The notes below the pieces were generated by a model. The model had not been told where the DNA came from. It saw nothing but the letters and a program-made list of their open reading frames with translations, and made no database searches. From contig JANRKY010000286.1 in assembly GCA_033763135.1 (NCBI GenBank), forward strand, positions 41,481-105,480: a DNA stretch of 64,000 bases. Direction: 5' to 3'. Positions 9,361 to 17,741 of the stretch are shown here, one piece after another; the stretch's first letter is position 1, and every line of letters begins with the position of its first letter. The position numbers and the translations under genes are program-made. Source of the DNA: DALYLB01 sp033763135 (lineage in GTDB: Bacteria; Acidobacteriota; Blastocatellia; RBC074).

Positions 9361-9629
9361 CGTTTGGAGTTTCGCCTGACGGCCCATGGCATTAAGTTTA
9401 GCCTCACGCGAAGACGCGAAGGCGCGAAGCGGAAAGAGGCAGGTCTTCTTCGCGTCTTCGTTTTCGATTCAGAAACCCCGCGAGCCGCGCGGCCAGCGGG
9501 GCTGAAAAGAAAGAACGCGAAGAGGAAGAAAACTCGGAACTTACTCGTCTTTGCGTCTTCGCGGCTTCGCGTGAGGCCCTCTTTTTACAAACTTAATGCC
9601 CTTGGCCTGACGGCGGAACCCCAAACGAT
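9361..9629. repeat. About 270-bp nested palindrome (family C core), MITE-like
   Basis: Outer arms 9361-9399 and 9591-9629 are imperfect inverted copies starting CGTTTGG. Inside them, arms beginning GCCTCACGCG (9401) and ending CGCGTGAGGC (9577) pair, and the centre near 9490 is itself palindromic (GCCGCGCGGC). The whole segment can fold into a single long hairpin. It occupies most of the 498-bp gap between the hydrolase and the kinase. A related inner core occurs at 50065-50237. It has no coding capacity. Confidence 0.75.
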
Positions 9630-9851
9630 TGAAAGGAACATCTTCACAGATGGAGTGCGATACGGTACATTAGGGCGAGGCATTCGCCCCAGATGCCTGA
9701 TCATGCCCCTGAGCGCACAGCCCGAGAGTAGAGAAAGAACAGACAATTGACGTTCATTCACACCGATACATCATTTTCGTTTTGATCGAGTTGCGAGATT
9801 CGATACCTTCGATACATTCGGCATTTTTGATACTGAGGATATGGCGAGCCA

Positions 9852-11696
9852 ATGATAGGGAGAGTCATCGGCAATTATCAGGTTACGAGCGAGTTGGCGC
9901 GCGGCGGAATGGGCGCGGTCTATCGCGGGCATCATTTGACGTTGCCGCGGGAGGTCGTGGTCAAGTCGATTCTGCTGGCGCCGTTTTCGCCGTCCGCGCA
10001 GGTGCATCTGAAGGCGCGTTTTCGCCGCGAAGCGTACATACAGTCGCAGCTCGACCATCCGAACATCGTTCGCGTCTATGAGTTCTTCACCGGCGAAGAG
10101 AACTATTATCTGGTGATGGAGTATGTGGGCGGGATGACGCTGCGGGATCTGCTTGCGCGGCAGGGGGTGCCGACGCCGGCGCAGGCCGTCTATCTCTTCA
10201 AGCAGGCGCTCTCGGCGCTCGATTACGCGCACAATTTCAGTTATCTCGACGAGTCGGACAACGGGCATACGGGCGTCATTCACCGGGACATCAAGCCGGC
10301 GAACATGCTGCTCGATACGAAGGGGAAGTTGAAGCTCACCGATTTCGGGATTGCGAAGGTGATCGGGGAGCAGGGGACGGGCGGCGGGATGACGCAGACC
10401 GGGTTCCAGCCCGGAACGGTCGAATATATGTCGCCGGAGCAGATTCGGGGCGGCGAGATCGACGAGCGGTCGGATCTCTACAGCCTGGGCGTGACGTTTT
10501 ACGAGATGCTGACGGGGCAGTTGCCGTTTCCGCGATCGGCGACGGGGTCGGACTGGGAGGTTCGCAAGGGGCACATGGAGGTCGAGCCGCCGCCGTTGCA
10601 GGAGGTGCGCGCGACGATTCATCCGGCGCTGGCCTCGATCGTCACGCGGTCGCTGGCGAAAAATCCCCAGGACCGCTATCAGTCGGCGGCCGAATTTCTG
10701 GAGGCGCTGCGGATCTATGAGCAGCGGCACGGGTCGAATGGCGCGGCCAGGAGTGCGTCGGATCGGAGCACGCAGCAGCCGCTGATCGTCGCGACGAATG
10801 TCGATCCGGATCTGACCCGGCCATCGGCGCGGCGGGCGCAGGCGATGCTGGAAGAGACGCCGACGATCGCCCTCGAAACGCCGCGGCCGCTGCCGGTCAC
10901 CGTCTCGGCGGCCGTTCCGATTTTTCAGACGCACGCGGGGCCGCCGCCCTCGCGCCCGCTTGAACAAGCCGCGCCGCCCGGCGTCAGCAAGTTTCGGCTG
11001 GCCTTGGCGGGGCTGGGAATTCTTCTGGTGGGGACGGTTTCGGGGGCCTATCTCTTCTCGCAGGGGAGCCAGTCGCCGGTTCCCGCCGTGCAGATGGCCA
11101 CGCCCGGGGCGGCCTCTCCGACGCCGACCGCGACCGTTGCCGCGATGGCGAAGAGTTCGCCGAAGCCCCGCCCCGCGGGCAGTCCGGGCGGGAGGCCGGG
11201 TGAGTTTTCGGCATTTCGGCAGGCGCGCCAGTTCGAGCAGCAGGAACTGTACGGCGACGCGATCGGCGTTCTGCAGCAATATCTGACCATCAATCCGACG
11301 GCGCCGGACAAGGTCGCCGTGGAGGCGCGGATTGGCGAGTTGCGCGCGGTCGATGCGGCGCTGGTCTCGGCCGACGCCGCCATGAACGCCGGCAAATACG
11401 AGCTTTCGGCGCGCGGGTATACCGCCGCCATCCGGTTGCGCCCGGAATCGAAGCGGGCCAGGACCGGGCTGGAGCAGTCTCTCTCCCGGATTCCCAATCT
11501 GCAGGCGCGACCGCGCGGAGGCGGATTTCCGCGTCCGGACGGTCCTGCCGGGATGGGCGGCCCACCGCGGGCTCCCCGGCCCAATCTCCAACCCGACCGG
11601 CCGCCGTTCGCCGATCCGGCCTTGCCACCGGATGGTCGTCCGCTCAACCGGCGGCGACTTCCCACGCCGACGCCGAAACCGGAACCTCAACCCTGA
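9852..11696 (+). CDS. Membrane-anchored serine/threonine protein kinase
   Basis: The 614-residue protein has a complete Hanks-type kinase domain at residues 1-290: glycine loop (ELARGGMGAVY), Lys38 in VVVKS, catalytic loop HRDIKPAN with Asp146, DFG at Asp164 and a GTVEYMSPEQ activation segment. A linker of about 90 residues leads to one membrane helix near 381-401 (LALAGLGILLVGTVSGAYLF). The outer part contains TPR-like helices (residues ~450-540) and a Pro/Arg-rich tail. It probably phosphorylates cytoplasmic targets in response to an extracytoplasmic cue. ATG 9852 opens directly into the conserved GNYQVTSELARGG. No partner phosphatase is adjacent. Confidence 0.92.
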   Translation: MIGRVIGNYQVTSELARGGMGAVYRGHHLTLPREVVVKSILLAPFSPSAQVHLKARFRREAYIQSQLDHPNIVRVYEFFTGEENYYLVMEYVGGMTLRDLLARQGVPTPAQAVYLFKQALSALDYAHNFSYLDESDNGHTGVIHRDIKPANMLLDTKGKLKLTDFGIAKVIGEQGTGGGMTQTGFQPGTVEYMSPEQIRGGEIDERSDLYSLGVTFYEMLTGQLPFPRSATGSDWEVRKGHMEVEPPPLQEVRATIHPALASIVTRSLAKNPQDRYQSAAEFLEALRIYEQRHGSNGAARSASDRSTQQPLIVATNVDPDLTRPSARRAQAMLEETPTIALETPRPLPVTVSAAVPIFQTHAGPPPSRPLEQAAPPGVSKFRLALAGLGILLVGTVSGAYLFSQGSQSPVPAVQMATPGAASPTPTATVAAMAKSSPKPRPAGSPGGRPGEFSAFRQARQFEQQELYGDAIGVLQQYLTINPTAPDKVAVEARIGELRAVDAALVSADAAMNAGKYELSARGYTAAIRLRPESKRARTGLEQSLSRIPNLQARPRGGGFPRPDGPAGMGGPPRAPRPNLQPDRPPFADPALPPDGRPLNRRRLPTPTPKPEPQP

Positions 11697-11706
11697 GCTG
11701 CCTGTC

Positions 11707-12474
11707 ATGAGTCTTTATGAAAGCTCCCGGCTCGCCGCCGGCTACGCCTTCAACCGACCGCCGGTGCACCGCCGCGTCATCGAATTGATTCAAGAGAGAA
11801 TGAAGACGATTCCCGGCGCGGGCGCGCCTCGCCGCCGCGCTCTCGATATCGGCTGCGGCGCGGGCCTGTCGACGGCCGCGTTGTCCGCGCTGGCCGAGAC
11901 CGTCATCGGACTGGAACCCGTTCACGCCATGCTCGCGCATTGCCGGCAGGTCGCTCCGCAGGCCGCCTTTCTCGTCGGGCAGGGAGAGCGCCTTCCTTTT
12001 GGCGACGCCGCCTTCGACCTGATGACCGCCGCGGGCGCGGTGAACTACATGAATCTCGACCTCTTTCTCCCGGAAGTCACCCGCGTTCTCGCGCCTGACG
12101 GGGTGCTCGTCATCTATGATTTCTCGGCCGGCCGACGGCTTCGCGACGATGCGTCGCTCGATGAGTGGTACGCCGAATTCGAGCGTCGTTATCCTTCGCC
12201 TCCCGGCTATGCGCTCGATGTGCCGGGGCTTCCGTGGCAGGCTCACGCGCTGCGGCTCGCCGCCTTCGACCCGTTCGAGATCGCCCTTCCGATGACGCTC
12301 GCCTCGTATCTGCCGTACGCCATGAGCGAGACCTCCGTCGAGGCGGCCATCCTGGGCGGCGCGCCGGAAGCGGAGATTCAGGCCTGGTGCCGGCGCACGT
12401 TGGCTCCGATCTTCGGCGAATCGTCCCGCGACGTCCTCTTCGACGGGTACATCAGCTGCATCCTTCCCGCATAG
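11707..12474 (+). CDS. SAM-dependent class I methyltransferase
   Basis: This 255-residue protein has the Rossmann methyltransferase motifs: motif I ALDIGCGAGLST, an acidic end of strand 2 (GLEP), motif II/III AAFLVGQGERLPFGDAAFDLM and post-motif VLAPDGVLVIYDFS. It belongs to the Methyltransf_11-like group; the substrate cannot be told. ATG 11707 lies 10 bases after the kinase stop codon, so the two may be cotranscribed. No signal peptide is seen, so it should be cytoplasmic. Confidence 0.82.
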   Translation: MSLYESSRLAAGYAFNRPPVHRRVIELIQERMKTIPGAGAPRRRALDIGCGAGLSTAALSALAETVIGLEPVHAMLAHCRQVAPQAAFLVGQGERLPFGDAAFDLMTAAGAVNYMNLDLFLPEVTRVLAPDGVLVIYDFSAGRRLRDDASLDEWYAEFERRYPSPPGYALDVPGLPWQAHALRLAAFDPFEIALPMTLASYLPYAMSETSVEAAILGGAPEAEIQAWCRRTLAPIFGESSRDVLFDGYISCILPA

Positions 12475-12698
12475 CGTGAGCCGCATTTCTGCGGAATATC
12501 CAGCAAAATTGGGGAAAATGGCCGTCGTGGTCTGGGGAGAATTTCTCGCCGCGCGGAAATTTTCGCACGCCGGCATGCGTCCCTGTCCGGCTCGTGTCCA
12601 CGCGCGCGTTGGACGGGATTTCCCTTCGACGGGCTCGTGACGGCCAGGCCCTCCGAATCTTCGCCCTTCTGGTCGTGGAGCCCGTCTTTCCCGGCCGT

Positions 12699-12714
12699 TG
12701 GAATGGGAGTTGCG
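12699..12714 (+). promoter_or_regulatory. Possible sigma-54 promoter upstream of the hydrogenase operon
   Basis: TGGAATGGGAGTTGCG matches the -24/-12 sigma-54 pattern (TGG, eight bases, TTGC with correct spacing), about 135 bases before the hydrogenase start codon. Hydrogenase operons are often sigma-54 dependent, but the match is short and no activator gene is adjacent. The rest of the 375-bp gap 12475-12849 shows no gene I can support. Confidence 0.3.
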
Positions 12715-12849
12715 TCACCAGAGCCGGTTTAATGCCAATACAATCAGGATCGATTCAAGCTTTGCGTACGTTCCCAGAGCTGATGCGCGGTTTCGCGCGC
12801 CGGCTCGCGAGACATTGCATGCCGGCCGAAAAGGCCATGGAGGAACGAT

Positions 12850-13956
12850 ATGTCGTCAGAGACTTTTTACGAAGCGGTCAAGCGGAGTGGCGTATCGCGA
12901 CGTGATTTTCTGCGATTCTGCGCAACGACCACGGCCTTTCTGGGATTGGAGAGCACGGTCTTTCCGCAGGTGGTGAAGGCTCTCGATACCGTCAAACGCC
13001 CGCCGATCTTCTGGCTCAACTATGCGGCCTGCAGCTGCTGTTCGGAATCGATGATCAAGTCGTCGCATCCGCTGGCGTCGGACGCGCTGCTCGGCGTGAT
13101 CTCGATGGACTTCATCGAGACGATTCAGGCGGCGGCCGGATTCCAGGCGGAAGAGATCATTCACAATGGCATGAAGGAGAATTACGGCAATTATATTCTG
13201 GCCATTGAGGGATCGGTGCCGACGGCGGACGGCGGAATCTATTGCACGGTCGGCGGGGTGACGGCGATGGAGTCGCTCAAGGAGGCGGCGAAGGGAGCGA
13301 AGGCGATCATCTGCGTCGGCTCGTGCTCCTCGTTCGGCTGCGTCACGGTGGCCAAGCCGAATCCCACCGGTTGCGTTCCCGTCCACAAATTGATCACTGA
13401 CAAACCCGTCATCAACATTCCCGGCTGTCCGCCGATTCCCGAAGTGATCATGGGGACGATCGTCCATCTGGTGACCTTCGGCACGCTGCCGGTGCTCGAT
13501 CGACTGCAGCGTCCGCGGGTCTTTTACGGCCAGCGGATTCACGACAAGTGTTATCGCCGGGCCTTCTACGACGCCGGGATGTTCGTCGAAAACTTCGACG
13601 ACGAGGGCGCGCGCAAGGGCTGGTGCCTGTACAAGATGGGGTGCCGCGGGCCGGTGACCTACAACGCCTGCGCGGTGACGAAGTGGAATGACGGGACGAG
13701 CTTCCCGATTCAGTCGGGCCATCCGTGTCTGGGCTGTTCCGAGCCCGATTACTGGGATCGCCAGCCGCTCTATCAGCATGTGGCGGGGACGCCGCTGCCC
13801 GGATTGTCGAACGTGGACATGCTTGGCAAGCTCTTTGCGGGCGGCGTCGGCGCGGCCACGGTCGCGCATCTGGCCGCTTCGACGATCAGGAAGGCCACCC
13901 GGAAACAGGCGCCGGAAGAGACCGCGGGCGAGCCGCAGTCCGGAAAGGAGGCATAG
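12850..13956 (+). CDS. hyaA: Uptake [NiFe]-hydrogenase small subunit with six-Cys proximal cluster site
   Basis: The 368-residue protein starts with a Tat signal (SRRDFLRFCATTTAFLGL) for folded export. Cluster ligands can be counted: Cys61, Cys63, Cys64, Cys159, Cys164 and Cys193 around the proximal cluster; His231, Cys234, Cys259 and Cys265 for the distal cluster; Cys274, Cys293 and Cys296 for the medial cluster. Cys63 and Cys164 are the two extra cysteines that create the [4Fe-3S] cluster of oxygen-tolerant group 1 hydrogenases. A hydrophobic segment near residues 325-350 may anchor it to the membrane. It passes electrons from the NiFe site to the cytochrome b subunit. It is first in the operon, three bases before the large subunit. 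Confidence 0.93.
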   Translation: MSSETFYEAVKRSGVSRRDFLRFCATTTAFLGLESTVFPQVVKALDTVKRPPIFWLNYAACSCCSESMIKSSHPLASDALLGVISMDFIETIQAAAGFQAEEIIHNGMKENYGNYILAIEGSVPTADGGIYCTVGGVTAMESLKEAAKGAKAIICVGSCSSFGCVTVAKPNPTGCVPVHKLITDKPVINIPGCPPIPEVIMGTIVHLVTFGTLPVLDRLQRPRVFYGQRIHDKCYRRAFYDAGMFVENFDDEGARKGWCLYKMGCRGPVTYNACAVTKWNDGTSFPIQSGHPCLGCSEPDYWDRQPLYQHVAGTPLPGLSNVDMLGKLFAGGVGAATVAHLAASTIRKATRKQAPEETAGEPQSGKEA

Positions 13957-13959
13957 GTC

Positions 13960-15687
13960 ATGGCACAGAGAATCGTTGTCGATCCCATTACGCGCATTGA
14001 AGGCCATCTGCGAATCCAGGCGATGCTCGGCGATGACAAGGTGATCGCCGATGCGTCGAGCACGAGCGCGCTCTTTCGCGGCATCGAGATCATTCTGAAG
14101 GGGCGCGATCCGCGCGACGCCTGGGCGCTGGCCGAACGCATCTGCGGCGTCTGCACGCTGGTGCACGCGATCACCTCCGTTCGCGCCGTCGAGGACGCGC
14201 TCGGCATCGTCATTCCGAAGAATGCGAACACGATTCGCAACCAGATGATCGCCACGCTCCACCTGCACGATCATGTGGTCCATTTCTATCATCTGCACGC
14301 GCTCGACTGGGTGGATGTCGTCTCGGCGCTCAAGGCCGATCCGAAGGCCACCTCCGAACTGGCGCAGAAGATCTCGCGCTGGCCGAAGTCTTCGCCCGGC
14401 TATTTCGCGGACACGCAGAACCGGTTGAAGAAGTTCGTCGAATCCGGCCAGCTCGGCATCTTCGCGAACGGGTACTGGGGCCATCCGGCCTACAAGCTGC
14501 CGCCCGAGGCCAATCTCATGGCGGTTGCGCACTATCTGGAGATGCTCGCCTGGCAGAAGGAGATCGTGAAGATCCATGCCGTGTTCGGCGGAAAGAATCC
14601 GCATCCGAATCTGATCGTCGGCGGCGTTCCGTGCGCGATCAATCCGAATCATGTCGATGCCATCAACATCGATCGACTGAGCCTGGTCAAGGCCAAGATC
14701 GACGAGGCCGTCGAAGTCACCGAACAGGTCTATTACCCGGATCTGCTGGCGATCGCGTCCTTCTACAAGGATTGGGCGAAATGGGGCGGCGGCCTGAGCA
14801 ACAAGGGGATCATGGATTACGGCGATTTTCCGACCGTGCCCGGCGATCCGAAGACCAATCGCTGGAAGGGCGGCGCGATCCTCAACGGGAATCTCCAGGA
14901 GGTGTTCGAGATCGATCCGCGCGATCCCAGCCAGATTCAGGAGTACATCTCGCATTCGTGGTTCGAATATTCCGAGGGCGAGAAGAAGGGATACCATCCC
15001 TGGGACGGCGAGACGACGCCGAAGTACCAGGGGCCCAAGCCGCCCTGGGAGTTCCTGGAGATGGGCGAGAAGTATTCCTGGATGAAGGCGCCGCGCTGGA
15101 AGGGGCATGCGATGGAGGGCGGTCCGCTTTCGCGGACGCTGCTGGCCTATGCCCAGGGCGATGAAGAGGTGAAATCGTATGTCGACGAGGCGCTCAAGAC
15201 GCTCGATGTGCCGTTCGAGGCCCTCTATTCGACGCTCGGGCGGACGCTGGCGCGCGGCATCGAGACGCGCCGCGCGGTGCGGTTGATGCAGACGCTTCAC
15301 AACGAACTGATCGAGAACATCAAGGCGGGCGACTACCAGACGGCCAGCACCGAGAAATGGGACCCTTCGACATGGCCGAGCGGGGAACTGAAGGGCGTCG
15401 GAACCTATGGCGCGCCGCGCGGCGCGCTGGCGCACTGGGTGAAGATCAGGGATCGGAAGATCTCGAACTATCAGTGCGTGGTGGCGACGACCTGGAACGG
15501 ATCGCCGAAAGATCCGATGGGGCAGCACGGCCCGTTCGAGGCGTCGCTCATCGGCCTGCCGGTGCATGATCCGAAACAGCCGCTGGAGATTCTGCGCGTC
15601 ATCCATTCGTTCGACCCCTGTCTGGCCTGTTCGACGCACGTGCTCGATATGCAGGGCAATGAGATCGTCCGCGTGGACGTCCAATGA
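13960..15687 (+). CDS. hyaB: Uptake [NiFe]-hydrogenase large subunit
   Basis: The 575-residue protein binds the NiFe(CN)2CO centre and oxidises H2. The nickel ligands are visible in RICGVC (Cys62, Cys65) and in the C-terminal DPCLACSTH (Cys554, Cys557). A 15-residue tail follows His560, which the endopeptidase encoded two genes downstream should remove after nickel insertion. It has no signal peptide and would be co-exported with the Tat-bearing small subunit. L1 and L2 motifs fit group 1 membrane-bound uptake enzymes rather than groups 2-4. Confidence 0.95.
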   Translation: MAQRIVVDPITRIEGHLRIQAMLGDDKVIADASSTSALFRGIEIILKGRDPRDAWALAERICGVCTLVHAITSVRAVEDALGIVIPKNANTIRNQMIATLHLHDHVVHFYHLHALDWVDVVSALKADPKATSELAQKISRWPKSSPGYFADTQNRLKKFVESGQLGIFANGYWGHPAYKLPPEANLMAVAHYLEMLAWQKEIVKIHAVFGGKNPHPNLIVGGVPCAINPNHVDAINIDRLSLVKAKIDEAVEVTEQVYYPDLLAIASFYKDWAKWGGGLSNKGIMDYGDFPTVPGDPKTNRWKGGAILNGNLQEVFEIDPRDPSQIQEYISHSWFEYSEGEKKGYHPWDGETTPKYQGPKPPWEFLEMGEKYSWMKAPRWKGHAMEGGPLSRTLLAYAQGDEEVKSYVDEALKTLDVPFEALYSTLGRTLARGIETRRAVRLMQTLHNELIENIKAGDYQTASTEKWDPSTWPSGELKGVGTYGAPRGALAHWVKIRDRKISNYQCVVATTWNGSPKDPMGQHGPFEASLIGLPVHDPKQPLEILRVIHSFDPCLACSTHVLDMQGNEIVRVDVQ

Positions 15688-15703
15688 AAGGAGGCGCACG
15701 GCA

Positions 15704-16456
15704 ATGGCAGCCAAAATCCATCCCACGCACGCCGCGGCGATCCGCGACATTCCCGCCGAGCGCACGATCCGGTATTACATCTGGGATCGGGTCGTTCGCG
15801 CCGGCCATTGGATCAATTTCGTCTGTCTCGCGGCCCTGATTCTGACGGGCTTCTATATCGGCAGCCCGTTCTATCGCCCGACGGCCGACGAACCGTACGG
15901 CGCCCACGTCATGGCGACGATGAAGAACGTCCACTTTCTGGCGGCGGTGGTCTTTTCGATCAACGGGCTTTTCCGGATCTACTGGATGTTCGCCGGTCGA
16001 ACCTATCGGCAGTGGTTCCGCTCGCATCTGTGGCAGGCCGCCTTCTGGAAGGAGGTCGGGTGGAAGCTGCGGGAGTATCTCTCGCTCCGCTATATCGGCC
16101 ATTACGCGCCGACGCTCGACCATAACGCGCTGGCCTCGCTGACCTATACGCTGCTCTTTCTGGCCTGCGCCTTCATCAGTCTGACGGGCTTTGCGATGAA
16201 GGGCGCGATCGATCCCGACGGATGGCTCTCTCTCTTCTTCGGATGGGTGATTCCGCTCTTCGGCGGCGAAGCGACGGTCCGCATGCTCCACCGGCTGGCG
16301 ATGTGGTTGATCATCGGATTCGCCGTTCACCACATCGGGTTCGTGGTCTATTACGAGGTGCTGACGGAGCGCGGTCTGATTTCGTCGATCATCACCGGCT
16401 ACAAGTCGCGCCCCGCGGACTGGAAGGAAGACCGCCAGCCCTGGGGGAAAGGATGA
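15704..16456 (+). CDS. hyaC: Hydrogenase cytochrome b subunit (HyaC/HupZ type)
   Basis: The 250-residue protein has about four membrane helices with conserved histidines in or near them (GHWINF, MKNVHFLAAV, LHRLAMWLIIGFAVHHIGF) that should bind two b hemes. It links H2 oxidation at the periplasmic face to the quinone pool. The start ATG 15704 follows AAGGAGG by about eight bases. Its stop codon overlaps the next start (ATGA at 16453), indicating translational coupling. Confidence 0.9.
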   Translation: MAAKIHPTHAAAIRDIPAERTIRYYIWDRVVRAGHWINFVCLAALILTGFYIGSPFYRPTADEPYGAHVMATMKNVHFLAAVVFSINGLFRIYWMFAGRTYRQWFRSHLWQAAFWKEVGWKLREYLSLRYIGHYAPTLDHNALASLTYTLLFLACAFISLTGFAMKGAIDPDGWLSLFFGWVIPLFGGEATVRMLHRLAMWLIIGFAVHHIGFVVYYEVLTERGLISSIITGYKSRPADWKEDRQPWGKG

Positions 16457-16959
16457 ACGAGATCAACGCAGTCGTGCTCGGCATCGGCAACCCGCTGCTC
16501 GGCGATGACGGCTTTGGCGTCGAGGTCGCGCGCAGATTGAAGGAGGCGCGCGACCTCGACGACATCGAGGTCGTCGACGGCGGGTCGCAGGGGCTCTATC
16601 TGCTGCCTTATCTGCAGGGGCGGACGCATATCATCGTCGCCGACGCGATCGCCTTCGGCGGCCGTCCCGGCGAGGTCGTGCGGCTTCGCGCGGAGCAGAT
16701 TCCCGCGCGGCTGCAGATCAAGATGTCCGAACATCAGGTCAGTTTTCACGAAGTCCTGGCGTTGATGCAGCTTCTCGGCGAAGCGCCGCGGGAGTTCGTC
16801 TTCTTCGGCGTCCAGCCGAAATGCAACGAATGGGCCGAACCGATGAGCCCCGAAGTCGAAGCGGCCATCGACCCCGTGATCGCCCGGATCCGCGATCAAG
16901 TGCAACTCTGGAGGCGCGAAATTCATGGAACTGATGAACGCTATTCCCGTGCTCAATGA
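16453..16959 (+). CDS. hyaD: Hydrogenase maturation endopeptidase (HyaD/HupD family)
   Basis: This 168-residue protease of the M52 family begins with VVLGIGNPLLGDDGFGVEV, the conserved nickel-sensing region; Asp19 sits where HybD has its first metal ligand. Further ligands are expected in VADAIAFGG and in MSEHQVSFHE. It cleaves the large-subunit tail after nickel insertion. Its start overlaps the cytochrome gene by four bases, and its 3' end overlaps the HupH-like gene by 35 bases. Confidence 0.9.
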   Translation: MNEINAVVLGIGNPLLGDDGFGVEVARRLKEARDLDDIEVVDGGSQGLYLLPYLQGRTHIIVADAIAFGGRPGEVVRLRAEQIPARLQIKMSEHQVSFHEVLALMQLLGEAPREFVFFGVQPKCNEWAEPMSPEVEAAIDPVIARIRDQVQLWRREIHGTDERYSRAQ

Positions 16960-17335
16960 GATCCGACACTCGCTCGAAGCGCTCCGCGAGCGCGGAGAGA
17001 CGCGCACGATCAATATTTACAACTTTCCGATGACAAACGACGACGCGCAGTTTCTGGATGAGGCGCTCGGGCGCGGCCCGGTTCAGGTTCGGTACGACGG
17101 GCGGGAGTGCACCTTCTGGCAGGAGACCGACGTCTCCGGCGTCTGGTGGGGCGAATATCGCAACGCCGACGGCAGGATCGTTCTGCGAACCATCGAGATC
17201 GCCGAGTTTCCGCCGCTCGCGAAGGCGCAGGTCGAAGATATGGGCGACGGAATTCAGCGCATCGACGAGCTGATCGCCGCGCAATCCAACGAGGTTCGGC
17301 GCGCGCTTCCGGTGCTGGGCGCGGCCGCGGACTGA
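16925..17335 (+). CDS. hupH: HupH/HyaF-like hydrogenase expression protein, C-terminal domain only
   Basis: The 136-residue protein matches the C-terminal half of HupH/HyaF proteins: TRTINIYNFPMTNDDAQFLDE, a central strand rich region, then QETDVSGVWWGEYRN and an ending IAEFPPLAKAQVEDM. The usual N-terminal half is missing, so this is a short form. HupH proteins help mature the small subunit, especially in oxygen-tolerant enzymes. It sits between the endopeptidase and hypA within the same transcription unit. Confidence 0.8.
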   Translation: MELMNAIPVLNEIRHSLEALRERGETRTINIYNFPMTNDDAQFLDEALGRGPVQVRYDGRECTFWQETDVSGVWWGEYRNADGRIVLRTIEIAEFPPLAKAQVEDMGDGIQRIDELIAAQSNEVRRALPVLGAAAD

Positions 17336-17339
17336 CGCC

Positions 17340-17681
17340 ATGCATGAAGCCGCCATCGTTCAGGGACTGCTCGACATCGCCATCGGCGAGGCGATCAAGC
17401 ACGGCTCGCCGCGCATCAATCGGATCAAGATCCGGCTCGGCGCGTTTCGCGGCGTCGTTCGCGAAGCCCTCGAATTCTCCTTTGCCGCGATGCGCCACGG
17501 CACCCTCGCCCAGCACGCGGTGCTGGAGATCGAGACCATTCCGCTTCGCGTGCAGTGCGCCGATTGCGGCGAGATCGAGCTTTCGCCGCGGGATTTCAGT
17601 CTGCTCTGTCCGCAATGCGACGAGCCGGTGGCGATTCTCGCCGGCCGCGAAATGCAGATCGAATACGTCGATCTCGATTAG
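17340..17681 (+). CDS. hypA: Hydrogenase nickel incorporation protein HypA
   Basis: This 113-residue protein starts MHEAAIV, where His2 is the nickel ligand. It has the zinc finger Cys73-x2-Cys76 and Cys90-x2-Cys93. HypA receives nickel and, with HypB, delivers it to the large subunit. Length is typical. It follows the HupH-like gene by four bases. Confidence 0.94.
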   Translation: MHEAAIVQGLLDIAIGEAIKHGSPRINRIKIRLGAFRGVVREALEFSFAAMRHGTLAQHAVLEIETIPLRVQCADCGEIELSPRDFSLLCPQCDEPVAILAGREMQIEYVDLD

Positions 17682-17687
17682 CCCTGT

Positions 17688-17718
17688 GGGCGTTCCGTCA
17701 GGCGAAGACGGAACGCCC
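17688..17718 (+). terminator. Hairpin between hypA and hypB
   Basis: GGGCGTTCCGTC (17688-17699) and its exact complement (17707-17718) form a 12-bp stem with a seven-base loop inside the operon. No T-run follows immediately, so it may attenuate, protect the upstream mRNA or mark a processing point rather than stop transcription fully. Confidence 0.5.
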
Positions 17719-17741
17719 CGTCATTATTCCGGAGAATTCGC

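Noticed and set aside
8151..9407. Upstream extension of the mscS-like frame
   Set aside because: It runs antisense through the serine-hydrolase gene and has basic low-complexity sequence; the channel fold starts at 8150.
12594..12905. Possible small gene upstream of the hydrogenase operon
   Set aside because: It overlaps the hydrogenase start, has no ribosome site and no recognisable sequence.
12856..15765. 969-codon antisense frame opposite the hydrogenase genes
   Set aside because: Shadow frame; the hydrogenase subunits on the other strand are unambiguous.
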